Assembly: GCF_016806835.2 (NCBI RefSeq)
Contig: NZ_CP086111.1
Location: 2,801,001-2,865,000, forward strand
Source: Skermanella rosea
GTDB lineage: Bacteria; Pseudomonadota; Alphaproteobacteria; Azospirillales; Azospirillaceae
Direction of reading: 5' to 3'
Length of the DNA stretch: 64,000 nt
Of this stretch, positions 17,886-26,349 are shown piece by piece. The notes below the pieces were generated by a model. It searched no databases, had not been told where the DNA came from, and saw nothing but the letters and a program-made list of their open reading frames with translations. The position numbers were made by a program, and so were the translations under genes. Each line of letters begins with the position of its first letter. Positions within the stretch are counted from its first letter, which is position 1.

Positions 17886-17899
17886 TTAACCTCGATCAA
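17886..17899. promoter_or_regulatory. FNR/NNR-type box between ppsA and glgP
   Basis: TTAAC-CTCG-ATCAA, one clear mismatch from TTGAC/T-N4-ATCAA. It is centred 75 bp from the ppsA start and 84 bp from the glgP start, so a class II position would give leaders of about 35-45 bases on each side. Confidence 0.65.
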
Positions 17900-17976
17900 G
17901 GCCGTCCGTGACCGGATGCGATGACGTTGCTCGCCGCTGCACGGAGAACGCCGGACGGAAAGACGAGGAGAGACCC

Positions 17977-19665
17977 ATGATCGACGAGTTCACGCGTCGC
18001 AGCCGGATCGCCTATTTCTCGATGGAAATAGCGCTCCGCCCCGAAATCCACACCTATGCCGGCGGCCTCGGCATCCTCGCCGGCGACACGGTGCGGTCCT
18101 GCGCCGACCTGGAGCTTCCCGTAGTGTTCGTTACCCTGATCAGCCGGATGGGCTATCTGCGGCAGGAGATCGACGCCGGGGGCCGGCAGGTCGAGCATCC
18201 GGACCCGTGGGAACCGGACCGCTGGGCGCGGAAGCTGGGCGCCAAGGTCGCCGTCGTCATCGAGGGGCGGGACGTCTGGATCCAGCCCTGGCTGTACCGT
18301 CACCGGGGAACCCTCGGCTATGAAATCCCCGTTCTCCTCCTCGACACCGTCCTGGACGAGAACGCGCCGGAGGACCGGGACATCTGCGCCAGCCTCTACG
18401 GCGGCGACGACGCCTACCGCCTGAGCCAGGAGATCGTCCTGGGCATCGGCGGCTATCGCCTGCTGCGGTCGCTCGGCTTCGATATCGAAACCTACCATAT
18501 GAATGAGGGGCATTCGGCCCTGCTGGCGATGGAGCTGCTGCACGGGCACCGCCGGCCCAACGGCGGCCCGTCGGACCATGCCGGGTTCGACCCGGACATT
18601 GCGCGGCAGCAGTGCGTCTTCACCACCCATACGCCGGTGGAGGCGGGCCACGACCGGTTCCCTTACGACCTGGTGATGCGCAAGCTGGACGGCACCCTCG
18701 ACATTCCGGCGCTCAAGGCGCTGTCGGGTCCCGACTGCCTCAACATGACCCGGCTGGCGCTGAACCTCAGCGGCTACGTCAACGGCGTCGCCAAGCGGCA
18801 CGCGGAGATCTCGCGGCAGCTGTTCCCCGGCTACCGGGTCCATGCCATCACCAACGGCGTCCATGTCGAGACCTGGACCTGCGACAGCTTCGCGCGGCTT
18901 TACCAGGACCACTTCCCCCAATGGCGCCACGAGCCCGAAGCGCTGATGCTGGCCGACGGCCTGGACGACGGGGAGGTCTGGAAAGCCCACCGGCAGGCCA
19001 AGCTGGCCCTTCTGGACCGCATCGCCGAGGAGACCGGAACCCGCCTGGCGCCGGATGTCCTGACGCTGGGCTATGCCCGGAGGATGACCGGGTACAAGCG
19101 CCTCGACCTGCTCTTCACCGATCTCGACCGGCTTCGGGCGCTGGCGCGCGGGCATGCTTTCCAGGTCGTCATCGCGGGCAAGGCCCATCCCCGCGACGAG
19201 GGCGGCAAACGCATCATCGAAGCGCTCCACCGCTGCCGGGACGCCCTGGCCGGTGACGTGCCGGTAGTCTTCCTGCCCAACTACGACATGGACCTGGCCC
19301 GTTCCCTCATCTCCGGCCCGGACGTGTGGCTGAACACGCCACTGCCGCCGCTGGAGGCGTCCGGGACCAGCGGCATGAAGGCGGCACTCAACGGCGTGCT
19401 GAACCTGGGAGTGCTTGACGGCTGGTGGATAGAGGCGTGCATCGACGGAACGACCGGCTGGGCCATCGGCGACGCCGACCTCGGCACCGCCGGAGACGAC
19501 GCCGAGGATCTCTACCGGAAGCTGGAAGCCGATGTTCTGCCGCTCTTCTACAGGGACCGGGCGCGCTGGGTCTGGATGATGAAGCAGTCGATCAGCAAGA
19601 TCGCCAGCCAGTTCAACAGCCAGCGCATGATGCGGAGATACGCGTCGGAAGCGTATCTCCGCTGA
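17977..19665 (+). CDS. glgP: Alpha-glucan (glycogen/starch) phosphorylase, short type
   Basis: 562 aa, the short archaeal/Thermotoga-like type rather than the 800-aa E. coli type. It releases glucose-1-phosphate from glycogen using pyridoxal phosphate. Visible landmarks are IAYFSMEIALRPEIHTYAGGLGILAGD at the N-terminus, YHMNEGHSALLAMELL, FTTHTPVEAGHDRFP, and the cofactor/active-site region PLEASGTSGMKAALNGVLN near the C-terminus. ATG 17977 follows GAGGAG at good distance; an upstream ATG at 17908 would add an unrelated leader. It likely feeds stored glycogen into catabolism during oxygen limitation, together with the divergent ppsA. Confidence 0.88.
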   Translation: MIDEFTRRSRIAYFSMEIALRPEIHTYAGGLGILAGDTVRSCADLELPVVFVTLISRMGYLRQEIDAGGRQVEHPDPWEPDRWARKLGAKVAVVIEGRDVWIQPWLYRHRGTLGYEIPVLLLDTVLDENAPEDRDICASLYGGDDAYRLSQEIVLGIGGYRLLRSLGFDIETYHMNEGHSALLAMELLHGHRRPNGGPSDHAGFDPDIARQQCVFTTHTPVEAGHDRFPYDLVMRKLDGTLDIPALKALSGPDCLNMTRLALNLSGYVNGVAKRHAEISRQLFPGYRVHAITNGVHVETWTCDSFARLYQDHFPQWRHEPEALMLADGLDDGEVWKAHRQAKLALLDRIAEETGTRLAPDVLTLGYARRMTGYKRLDLLFTDLDRLRALARGHAFQVVIAGKAHPRDEGGKRIIEALHRCRDALAGDVPVVFLPNYDMDLARSLISGPDVWLNTPLPPLEASGTSGMKAALNGVLNLGVLDGWWIEACIDGTTGWAIGDADLGTAGDDAEDLYRKLEADVLPLFYRDRARWVWMMKQSISKIASQFNSQRMMRRYASEAYLR

Positions 19666-19690
19666 GGCCGTCTGGTCCGCCGGGGCGGCA

Positions 19691-19966
19691 TCAGCCGCCC
19701 GCCTGCGGCCATTCCAGCTCCCGGACGGACCGGCCGAGATAGCTCCTGGCGATGGCGTCGGCAGTGGTGGCGAGAAGGGTTTCCCGCTCGCCGTGCCTCT
19801 CCCGGCAACCGACCCGGTACATCGTTCTCGCCAGCTCCCTGATCCACTCGCGGGTCTGTTCGCCGTCTCCGAACATGGCCCGGAAAAGGCGGACCGAGGC
19901 CATCGCGTCGGCGACCAGCAGGTGTTCGTCACGTTCCCGTCGCAGTTCCTCTTCCGTCAGGGTCAT
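19691..19966 (-). CDS. Small helical protein of unknown function
   Basis: 91 aa, not recognised. It starts MTLTEEELRRERDEHLLVADAMAS behind a strong AGGGAGGG site, which sets the start. The composition is highly charged and helical with no membrane segment; it ends YLGRSVRELEWPQAGG. It follows the DUF5335 gene by 57 bp on the same strand and probably shares its FNR-like promoter. Confidence 0.6.
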   Translation of the reverse strand: MTLTEEELRRERDEHLLVADAMASVRLFRAMFGDGEQTREWIRELARTMYRVGCRERHGERETLLATTADAIARSYLGRSVRELEWPQAGG

Positions 19967-20023
19967 CGCGCCCTCCCTGGATAAATGCATGTCTGTGCGA
20001 ACGAAGTCCGGTCCGGGGCCGGC

Positions 20024-20341
20024 TTATGCCCCGGCCACCTGGACGATGTGCTTCCGACCCTCTCCGTCGACGGCTTCGAACACCATGGCCCCATGGGGGG
20101 ATTCGTCGACATAGATCTCCTGCGGATGCCGGATCAGATGATCCAGCCCGTCCAGGGCGATCTCCAGCAGCTGATCCTTCGAATCATAGGTGACCCCGAC
20201 GATCGGGAGCCCCTGCGCCGCGAGCTGGGCTCCGATATCCGGCCCGATCACCTGGACCGTTGCCTTCCGGCCATGCAGCGCACCGCCGTTGGTGTCGAAG
20301 TACCGGCGCCACTCCACCTGCTCGATCTTCTTCGTGGCCAT
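20024..20341 (-). CDS. DUF5335 family protein
   Basis: 105 aa. The start MATKKIEQVEWRRYFDTNGG and the segment VGVTYDSKDQLLEIALDGLDHLIRHPQEIYVDE match DUF5335 proteins, small cytoplasmic proteins of unknown function that are often found beside stress and anaerobic-energy genes. ATG 20341 is preceded by GGAGGGAGG. A box TTGAT-GCAG-GTTAA lies 88 bp upstream. It leads a two-gene unit with the 91-aa protein. Confidence 0.75.
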   Translation of the reverse strand: MATKKIEQVEWRRYFDTNGGALHGRKATVQVIGPDIGAQLAAQGLPIVGVTYDSKDQLLEIALDGLDHLIRHPQEIYVDESPHGAMVFEAVDGEGRKHIVQVAGA

Positions 20342-20422
20342 AGTCCCGACCTCCCTCCTTCCCGCACCTCCCGGTGCCAGATCCCGGGCCGGTAACCATA
20401 GGCGAACTACGATTTCCGTGCG

Positions 20423-20436
20423 TTGATGCAGGTTAA
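20423..20436. promoter_or_regulatory. FNR/NNR-type box upstream of the DUF5335 gene
   Basis: TTGAT-GCAG-GTTAA, one mismatch from a TTGAT-N4-RTCAA site, centred 88 bp upstream of the DUF5335 start on the minus strand. Confidence 0.6.
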
Positions 20437-20520
20437 GTCCCAGGGACGGAAGGGGCTCGATCGGCGACGGCGGAACGCCACCGCAATTTTCTCGGTGGGG
20501 CAGTTGACGAGCTGTGTCAT

Positions 20521-20541
20521 GGGAAAGTGGCGGATAGGGTG
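20521..20541 (+). repeat. 21-bp direct repeat, copy 1 (possible attachment site)
   Basis: These 21 bp (beginning GGGAAAGTGG, ending ATAGGGTG) recur exactly at 63069-63089. Here the core is part of an inverted repeat, AAGTGGCGGA ... TCCGCCACTT. The copy lies 155 bp before a tyrosine recombinase gene, as the 63-kb copy does. The core weakly recalls the 3' end of a serine tRNA read on the minus strand, but no tRNA body follows. Confidence 0.6.
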
Positions 20542-20622
20542 GGACTCTCCGCCACTTCGCCCCGCAGAACCGCCGGAATCCCTGCAAATCCGCGGCCCGC
20601 CGGGCGGCCGCCCCGCTGGACT

Positions 20623-20644
20623 GGTACACACGGCCGGTACACAC
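20623..20644 (+). repeat. Two GGTACACAC direct repeats, possible recombinase arm sites
   Basis: The 9-mer GGTACACAC occurs at 20623-20631 and 20636-20644, between the 21-bp repeat and the recombinase gene. Spacing of 13 bp is near one helical turn. Arm-type binding by the integrase is a guess. Confidence 0.3.
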
Positions 20645-20696
20645 CGGGGCTCCGGCCCGGCACCGGCCGCCGGCAGGGGAGCGGTTTTCGAAAGCG

Positions 20697-22655
20697 ATGG
20701 GACGACCGACTTATCTGACGCGCCGCGGCGCACGGTACTACATCCGCGTCCGGGTACCCCGCGACCTCGCGGCACGGCTCGGCCGGGCTGAACTCAAGCG
20801 CGCCCTCGGCACCGCCGAGCGCGCGACGGCCGTCGCCAGGATGCAGGTCGCGGGGCACCTCGCCCGCAACCTGTTCGCCGTCCTCCGTGCCCACCCGATG
20901 CTGCCGCAGACCGACATCGACAACTTGGCCCGCGCGTTCTACGCCGCGCGGCTCGACGAGGACCGGCGGTCACGCTGGGCCTTCGGGCGGAGCCACGGCG
21001 TCGACGACGGCGTGCCCTACCCGGTGGACTGGGACCAGGTCCTGCGGCGGCGCCGGGCACAGCTGGCGATCGGCGACTACCGCGAGATCAGGGTGAACGC
21101 CGAGGACCTGCTGGCGCGGCACGGGCTGGCGGAGGCCGCCGACCAGGACGACATGGACGCCGTCTGCGAAACCCTGATGCGCGCCGAGATCGAGGCCGCG
21201 GCCCGCTGCGCCGAGCGCAGCCGCGCCGTGTTTCACGGCGAGCCGGCCGATCCGCTGTTCCGGGGACAGCCCCTCCCGGGCGCCGGCCCGGCTCCCGTCC
21301 CCGCGTCCGCGGCGGCGCCCCCGCCGGCCGGACCGGTGACCACGGATCCCGCCCCTGCCGTTTCGGCCGGTGCCGCGCCCGCGCCGCGCCGTCCCGAGCA
21401 GGCGCCCGACCACGCCGACGAGAGCCCCGTCGCCTACGTCGAGCGGATCATCCGGGAGAAAGACCTGAAACCGAAAACCGCCGAGAAGTACAGGGTCGCG
21501 GCGCGGACGCTCGAAGACATGTGCGGCGCAAAGAAGATGTGGCAGTACACGATTCGCGACGCCATCCTGTACAAGGACCGCATGCAGGAGGTCCCCGCCC
21601 GGGCCACCTCGATGCGCGGTCCCGAGACCAGGGCGTTGCGCGGGGCGCGCCGCGCCAATGCCCGACTTCCCGCGGACCAGCAGGTACCCGTCCCGGAACA
21701 CGCGAGGCCAAGCATGCGGCAGGCGCGCGAGGACAACCTGCGGCGACCCGAGCCTGAGCGGCTGCCGGTCCTCAAGCGCGAAACGATCAACGACGGCTAC
21801 ATCACCTTCCTGCGCCAGCTGTGGGACTTCGCCGTCGGCAACCGCGGAGCCGAAGTGAACATCTTCAAGGATGTCAGGGTGGTTTCCAAAAAAACTGCGC
21901 GGGCGCGCGGGAACCGGCGGAAAAGGCGACCGTTCAGCATCGCCGAAGTCAATCTCATCCTGTCCATGCCCCTGTTCACCGGCTCCCGGTCCGCGGCGCG
22001 TCCCAACATGCCGGGGATTTACCGCGACACGGGATGGCGGTTCTGGCTTCCTTTGCTGATGCTGTTCACCGGGATGCGGCCGGAGGAAGCCGGGCAGCTG
22101 CTGGTCACCGACCTCAAGGAGCAGAACGGCTGGCCCTGCCTCCACGTCACCACCGTCGATACGCTCAACGAATCCGACTCGGATTTCGACGACCGGCCCG
22201 ACGACAAGCACATCAAGACACCGGCCGCTGATCGATTGATCCCGCTGCATCCGGTTCTGATCGACTGCGGCTTCGTGCATCACGTCCAGGCAGCGCGGGC
22301 GCGCGGCGACGCCCGGATCTTTTCGGACTGGCGGAAGGGCTCGGACGGGACCTACTCGGGCACCTCGTCGAAGTTCTTCAATCGTGAACACGGGTTCCTC
22401 GATCGGGCCAAAGTCAAGACGGCGGTGACGGCGCTCTACTCGCTGCGGCACACCTTCAAGGATGCGATCAGGCGCGCGGGCCTCAATGACCAGGAGCAGG
22501 ACCTGCTCATGGGACCCGCCAGCGAGGGGGTGCGCGGGATCTACGGCTCCCGGGAGCTCTACCCCGCCCTGGTCGGGAAGCTCAAGGCCGTCGCGTACGA
22601 GGGGGTCGATTTTACGCCGCTGCGCCTTCGGTGTTGCCAGGAGATGATTGTCTGA
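20697..22655 (+). CDS. Tyrosine recombinase / phage-type integrase
   Basis: 652 aa. The N-terminus MGRPTYLTRRGARYYIRVRVPRDLAARLG is a DUF6538-type arm-binding region. A Pro/Ala-rich linker (about 195-240) and a SAM-like core-binding domain follow (YVERIIREKDLKPKTAEKY). The catalytic domain shows the first Arg in LFTGMRPEEAGQL and the box-II Arg-His in YSLRHTFKDAIRRAG; the nucleophile Tyr is probably in GIYGSRELYP. The usual second Arg of HxxR is Ala/Ile here (HTFKDAIRR), so activity is not certain. Position just right of the 21-bp repeat suggests it belongs to an integrated element covering the region to its right. Confidence 0.85.
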   Translation: MGRPTYLTRRGARYYIRVRVPRDLAARLGRAELKRALGTAERATAVARMQVAGHLARNLFAVLRAHPMLPQTDIDNLARAFYAARLDEDRRSRWAFGRSHGVDDGVPYPVDWDQVLRRRRAQLAIGDYREIRVNAEDLLARHGLAEAADQDDMDAVCETLMRAEIEAAARCAERSRAVFHGEPADPLFRGQPLPGAGPAPVPASAAAPPPAGPVTTDPAPAVSAGAAPAPRRPEQAPDHADESPVAYVERIIREKDLKPKTAEKYRVAARTLEDMCGAKKMWQYTIRDAILYKDRMQEVPARATSMRGPETRALRGARRANARLPADQQVPVPEHARPSMRQAREDNLRRPEPERLPVLKRETINDGYITFLRQLWDFAVGNRGAEVNIFKDVRVVSKKTARARGNRRKRRPFSIAEVNLILSMPLFTGSRSAARPNMPGIYRDTGWRFWLPLLMLFTGMRPEEAGQLLVTDLKEQNGWPCLHVTTVDTLNESDSDFDDRPDDKHIKTPAADRLIPLHPVLIDCGFVHHVQAARARGDARIFSDWRKGSDGTYSGTSSKFFNREHGFLDRAKVKTAVTALYSLRHTFKDAIRRAGLNDQEQDLLMGPASEGVRGIYGSRELYPALVGKLKAVAYEGVDFTPLRLRCCQEMIV

Positions 22656-22907
22656 CAGGGCGGCGAATCCTAGTCCCCCAACCAGTTTCCTTCCCAAAGC
22701 CTTGTTTTCCCAGCACTCCCGGCCGGCACCAGCACCGGATCGTTTGCTGTGCCGCTGGCGACGCCCCGTTCCGCGGAGCGGACCATGGCACCTGCCGTCG
22801 CTTTTCGGCAGCGGCATGCACCGCCCGGGACGGGTGATTGGCGAGGTAATCGCCCGTGCCGGGCGATCAATCTGACGGTGCCGTTCCTCAGGATTCTTGG
22901 AAGGTCC

Positions 22908-23612
22908 CTAGGAAACGATGCGGTCGTACAGGCTTCTGACCTCATCACGCGTGGTAATGAACCATTCCGCGCCGGCTCCGGTGACATGCCTGCCTTTGAA
23001 GCGGAGGATATGGTGCAACGCCCTTTCCAGGGCTCTGCAATCGTGGGTCCTGATCGTCAGCATCAGGCGCGGCCGGTCAGGCGTGCCGGTGCCGATCTGG
23101 GCAGTAACGCGCGCGGTCACGTCGGAAACCGTGCTCCCGATCTTGAGGCGGTCCGGTGCGCATCGATAGCCGTAGGCATAGACGAACTCCGCGCCTTCGC
23201 CGATCTCGACGACATCGGTGACGTCGATGTTCCTGGCCAGAGACGCCACGGCCTGATCGTCGCTTTCGCCGGTCTCAGGTTCGAGATCGAGCGCGACAGG
23301 ATCGAACTTGAGCACCTCTCTCGGGATTTCCGCACCCTGGGTAACCTCGTCCTCCGAGAAACCGGCCTTCGGGGCGTGCGCCAGGACCTCCGCCATGAGC
23401 CTGACGGCCCGCAGGCGCTGGCTGTCGTCGTCTGCGGTATAGAACAGGGCCCTCCCCCTGCTGAACTTTGCGCGCTGACCTGCAAGCTTGTTGGCCAATG
23501 TTTGAAAGTCTCCCTGGTAGATCTTCACTCCGGAGCGGCCACTCCTGTATCGTCCCCCGATTCCCCGTAAGTTTGTCACATCTGACAGTCCTTTGATCAG
23601 ATCAAGAGGCAT
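22908..23612 (-). CDS. GIY-YIG / T5orf172-like nuclease domain protein
   Basis: 234 aa from ATG 23612; the frame is open for 40 more codons upstream, so the start is uncertain. The C-terminal part FVYAYGYRCAPDRLKIGSTVSDVTARVTAQIGTG, the acidic-His stretch RALERALHHILRFKGRHVTGAGAEWF and the end resemble the T5orf172/Mug113 branch of GIY-YIG nucleases. The N-terminal 110 residues show no recognisable domain. It lies between the recombinase and the nnrS remnant, convergent to the recombinase, and is probably accessory cargo of the mobile region. Nuclease activity is inferred from fold resemblance. Confidence 0.6.
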   Translation of the reverse strand: MPLDLIKGLSDVTNLRGIGGRYRSGRSGVKIYQGDFQTLANKLAGQRAKFSRGRALFYTADDDSQRLRAVRLMAEVLAHAPKAGFSEDEVTQGAEIPREVLKFDPVALDLEPETGESDDQAVASLARNIDVTDVVEIGEGAEFVYAYGYRCAPDRLKIGSTVSDVTARVTAQIGTGTPDRPRLMLTIRTHDCRALERALHHILRFKGRHVTGAGAEWFITTRDEVRSLYDRIVS

Positions 23613-23755
23613 TATCGCTGGAACCGTATCTCTCTGACAGCAGTGACGATGATCTGCCTGGATGCCGGTCGTGTCGGAGCCTCCGCCCGCCGACCAGATT
23701 CCCATGACCATGCCCTTGCGAGTTGCTGTCAACGCGGACTTGGCCGGCGGTTCCC

Positions 23756-23769
23756 TTGACCGTGGTCAA
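23756..23769. promoter_or_regulatory. FNR/NNR-type box before the nnrS remnant
   Basis: TTGAC-CGTG-GTCAA, a perfect palindrome of the TTGAC-N4-GTCAA class. It now precedes only the nnrS and narK pseudogenes. Confidence 0.75.
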
Positions 23770-23795
23770 GCCGAGGCGGGCACGGGGAAGAGATC

Positions 23796-24054
23796 ATGAT
23801 CTCATGCGGCGGCTTCGAGTTCAGGATTTTCGGCATAGTCGTTTCCGGCTTCGGCGGCTCTAGCGATCGCTCCAGGCGCCTCGTCCTCTTCTCCCTCGGC
23901 TTCCGTCCCTCCTTTTTTTGGCCGCCGGCCTGACGGTGTCCTGGATTCCCTTGTGGATCGGCATCTGGCACGGGCACCTCGATCTTCCCGGAAGGCTCGC
24001 TCCGTCGGCCTGGCACGCCCACGAGATGCTGTTCGGCTTCACCTCGGCGGTCGA
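23796..24054 (+). pseudogene. nnrS: nnrS remnant (5' fragment, frameshifted)
   Basis: Two frames together spell the N-terminus of NnrS, a haem- and copper-binding membrane protein induced with denitrification: RLVLFSLGFRPSFF in one frame and LAAGLTVSWIPLWIGIWHGH ... AWHAHEMLFGFTSAV in the next. The frames part at a run of seven T at about 23912-23918, where one extra or missing base restores continuity. After TSAV the family similarity stops and only 5-10% of the roughly 400-aa protein remains. An intact FNR-type box still stands in front. Confidence 0.7.
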
Positions 24055-24161
24055 GCTGGCCGAAGGCGTGACGATGGCCTCCGTCCATGCGCCCGCCGAT
24101 GTCCCGGTCTCCCGCGGCCCGCTCCCCCACGGCCGCACCGCCTGAAACGAGGATCCCCATC

Positions 24162-25110
24162 ATGACAGACCAAACCGCGGTCCGGACTCCGGGCCACGTG
24201 CTCACCGACTGGCGTCCGGAGGACGCCTCCTTCTGGGCGGAAAGCGGCAAGCGGGCCGCCCGGCGCAACCTGTGGATCTCGATCCCGGCCCTGCTGCTGT
24301 CCTTCGCCGTCTGGATGGTTTGGAGCGTCGTCGTCGTGAACCTCCCGGCCATCGGCTTCGCCTTCGACACCGGCCAGCTCTTCTGGCTGGCGGCCCTGCC
24401 GGGCCTGTCCGGCGCCACGCTTCGGCTGTTCTACAGCTTCATGGTGCCGATCTTCGGCGGCCGCGCCTGGACCACGCTGAGCACCGCCAGCCTGCTGCTG
24501 CCGGCCCTCGGCATCGGCATCGCGGTCCAGGACCCGGCGACGCCCTACTCCGTCTTCCTGGTGCTGGCGCTGCTGTGCGGCTTCGGCGGAGGAAACTTCG
24601 CCTCCAGCATGTCCAACATCAGCTTCTTCTTCCCGAAGGCGCAGAAGGGCATGGCGCTGGGGCTGAACGCCGGCCTGGGCAACCTGGGCGTCAGCGTCGT
24701 GCAGTTCGTCGTGCCGCTGGTGATCACAGCTCCCCGACAAGTCCGTCGGGTTCTGGGGCTTCCTCGCGATGTTCATGGTCCTGTTCGCGGCGTCCGGGGT
24801 CGGCAACTCCTCAACCTTCCAGATGATCCCGGCGATCTTCCTGACGCTGCGCCGGCGCGCCAACGGCACGGACGGCGTGGCGGCGGTCAAGGCGGCGGCG
24901 GAAGCGTCGCGCGAGGCGGCGGCGGTCCTGGGCTTCACCTCGGCTATCGCGGCCTTCGGCGCCTTCTTCATTCCCAAGCTGTTCGGCACCTCGATCTCGC
25001 TGACCGGCAGCCCGGTCCTGGCGCTGGAGATCTTCATCGCCTTCTATCTGAGCTGCATCGTCTGCACCTGGTGGTTCTACACCCGCCAGGGCGCGGAGGT
25101 GCGGTGCTGA
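24162..25110 (+). pseudogene. narK: narK nitrate/nitrite transporter with internal deletion
   Basis: The 5' part (MTDQTAVRTPGHVLTDWRPE, behind ACGAGGA) encodes the first half of an NNP-family transporter with the nitrate signature region GLCGFGGGNFASSMSNISFFFPKAQKG and NAGLGNLGVSVVQF. After VVPLVITA (about 24729) the frame changes and the sequence jumps to the last helices: FWGFLAMFMVLFAASGVGNSS ... STFQMIPAIF ... TWWFYTRQGAEVRC, ending at TGA 25110. Compared with about 450 aa for the family, some 150 residues are missing. Deletion plus frameshift makes it non-functional. Confidence 0.8.
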
Positions 25111-25315
25111 GGCGGGGACGCAAACGCGACCGGAGCGGCGGGGTCCGGGGTTCTGCCGCGCGCCTCGATCCGCAGTTCGGTTTCGGGGCGCCGATGAGAA
25201 CCGGCCATGCCCCCGCCGAAGGGATGGCGCGGTGCGATCTGAAACGCCGCGATCCCGATTGCATGACGCACCGGCCTGAACTAAACTAAGGCAACTAAGT
25301 TCAACGGGCACCATC

Positions 25316-25561
25316 ATGCGCACCGTCAACATCCATGAGGCGAAGACACACCTGTCACGGCTGGTCGAGCAAGTGACGCGGGGTGAGTCATTCGTGATCG
25401 CGAAAGCCGGAAAGCCACTGGCGAAGGTAGTCCCCCTGGAAGCCGGCGATCTCGCTGTTACCCCGCGGGTCGGCTTCATGGCGGGAGAGATCACGGTGCC
25501 GGACGACTTCGATCGAATGGGCCGGGACCGGATCGAGGAAATGTTCGAGGACGGGGCGTGA
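25316..25561 (+). CDS. Phd/YefM-type antitoxin
   Basis: 81 aa. The N-terminus MRTVNIHEAKTHLSRLVEQVTRGESFVIAKAGKPLAKVVPL is the Phd/YefM DNA-binding fold; the acidic C-terminus (DDFDRMGRDRIEEMFEDGA) should wrap the toxin. Its stop TGA (25559-25561) overlaps the GTG start of the PIN toxin by three bases, the standard antitoxin-first order with probable autoregulation. Confidence 0.9.
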   Translation: MRTVNIHEAKTHLSRLVEQVTRGESFVIAKAGKPLAKVVPLEAGDLAVTPRVGFMAGEITVPDDFDRMGRDRIEEMFEDGA

Positions 25562-25947
25562 CCCTGTTGCTGCTCGATACCCATCTCTTGCTTTGGGCGG
25601 CGGGACATCCGGGGAAGCTGTCGGCCGAGGCGCGAGGCCTGATCGAGGACTCCGGCAATATCCTGGCCTTCAGCGCAGCGTCCCTTTGGGAAATCGTCAT
25701 CAAGGGCGGCTTGGGTCGAGACGATTTCCAGGTCGAACCGCGGCGTTTGCGACGTGGCCTGCTTGATGCCGGCTACCGCGAGATCGCCATCACCGGTGAA
25801 CATGCCCTCGCGGTTCGCCGCTTGCCGCCACTGCACAAGGATCCATTCGATCGAATGCTGATCGCCCAAGCTGACACGGAAGGCGCAACTCTCCTGACCG
25901 CCGACCGCATGGTTGCTCAGTATCCGGGAGCGATCAGGGTCGTCTGA
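25558..25947 (+). CDS. vapC: VapC-type PIN-domain toxin
   Basis: 129 aa, GTG start overlapping the antitoxin stop. The PIN-domain acidic residues are in place: D7 (LLLLDTH), E45 (SLWEIVIK), D98 (KDPFDRMLIAQA) and D116 (TADRMV). PIN toxins cleave RNA, usually tRNA or rRNA, when the antitoxin is lost. The pair may stabilise the surrounding mobile region. It sits between the narK remnant and the intact denitrification accessory genes. Confidence 0.9.
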   Translation: MTLLLLDTHLLLWAAGHPGKLSAEARGLIEDSGNILAFSAASLWEIVIKGGLGRDDFQVEPRRLRRGLLDAGYREIAITGEHALAVRRLPPLHKDPFDRMLIAQADTEGATLLTADRMVAQYPGAIRVV

Positions 25948-26016
25948 GCAGGAAAGCATGGGCAGGCGCAAGCTTTCAGCACAAAGCGGAGGCATGACGG
26001 CGCCCGGCCCTCGCCG

Positions 26017-26349
26017 TCAGCATCCCCCGGCCAACCGGCGCCGGCCGTCCTCCGTGATCCGGTGGGGGGTCCAGGGCGGCTCGAAGGTCAGTTCGATCCG
26101 GGCCGGGCGGCCGGGCGCCGCGATGCCGGCCAGGGCCGCTTCCGCCTGCTCCACGATCAGCCCGCCCATGGGACAGCTCGGATGGGTCAGGCTGAGCAGC
26201 ACCAGCAGGCCGTCCGCCGTGTCCTCGACCCCGTAGACGAGGCCCATCTCGACGATGCTGAGATCGGTTTCGGGATCGAACACCCGGTCCAATGCCTGCC
26301 ATGCGGCGGCGACCGGGGTGTCGGATGAAGTCGGGATGTCGGTGCTCAT
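26017..26349 (-). CDS. Metal-sulfur cluster assembly factor (DUF59/PaaD-like)
   Basis: 110 aa. The DUF59 core is visible: ALDRVFDPETDLSIVEMGLVYGV and LLSLTHPSCPMGGLIVEQAEAAL with its conserved Cys, then IELTFEPPWTPHRITEDGR. Such proteins help load Fe-S clusters. Start ATG 26349 overlaps the stop of the upstream membrane-protein gene (26346). It is the last gene of a three-gene unit with that membrane protein and a DUF2249 protein, behind an FNR-type box. Confidence 0.85.
   Translation of the reverse strand: MSTDIPTSSDTPVAAAWQALDRVFDPETDLSIVEMGLVYGVEDTADGLLVLLSLTHPSCPMGGLIVEQAEAALAGIAAPGRPARIELTFEPPWTPHRITEDGRRRLAGGC

Noticed and set aside
20521-20600. A serine tRNA gene at the 21-bp repeat
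   Set aside because: Only about 15 bp resemble a tRNA-Ser 3' end; no anticodon or D-arm sequence follows on either side, and the same holds at 63069.
23593-23605. TTGATCAGATCAA palindrome as a further FNR box
   Set aside because: Half-sites are separated by 3 bp rather than 4, and it lies just inside the likely coding start of the GIY-YIG gene.
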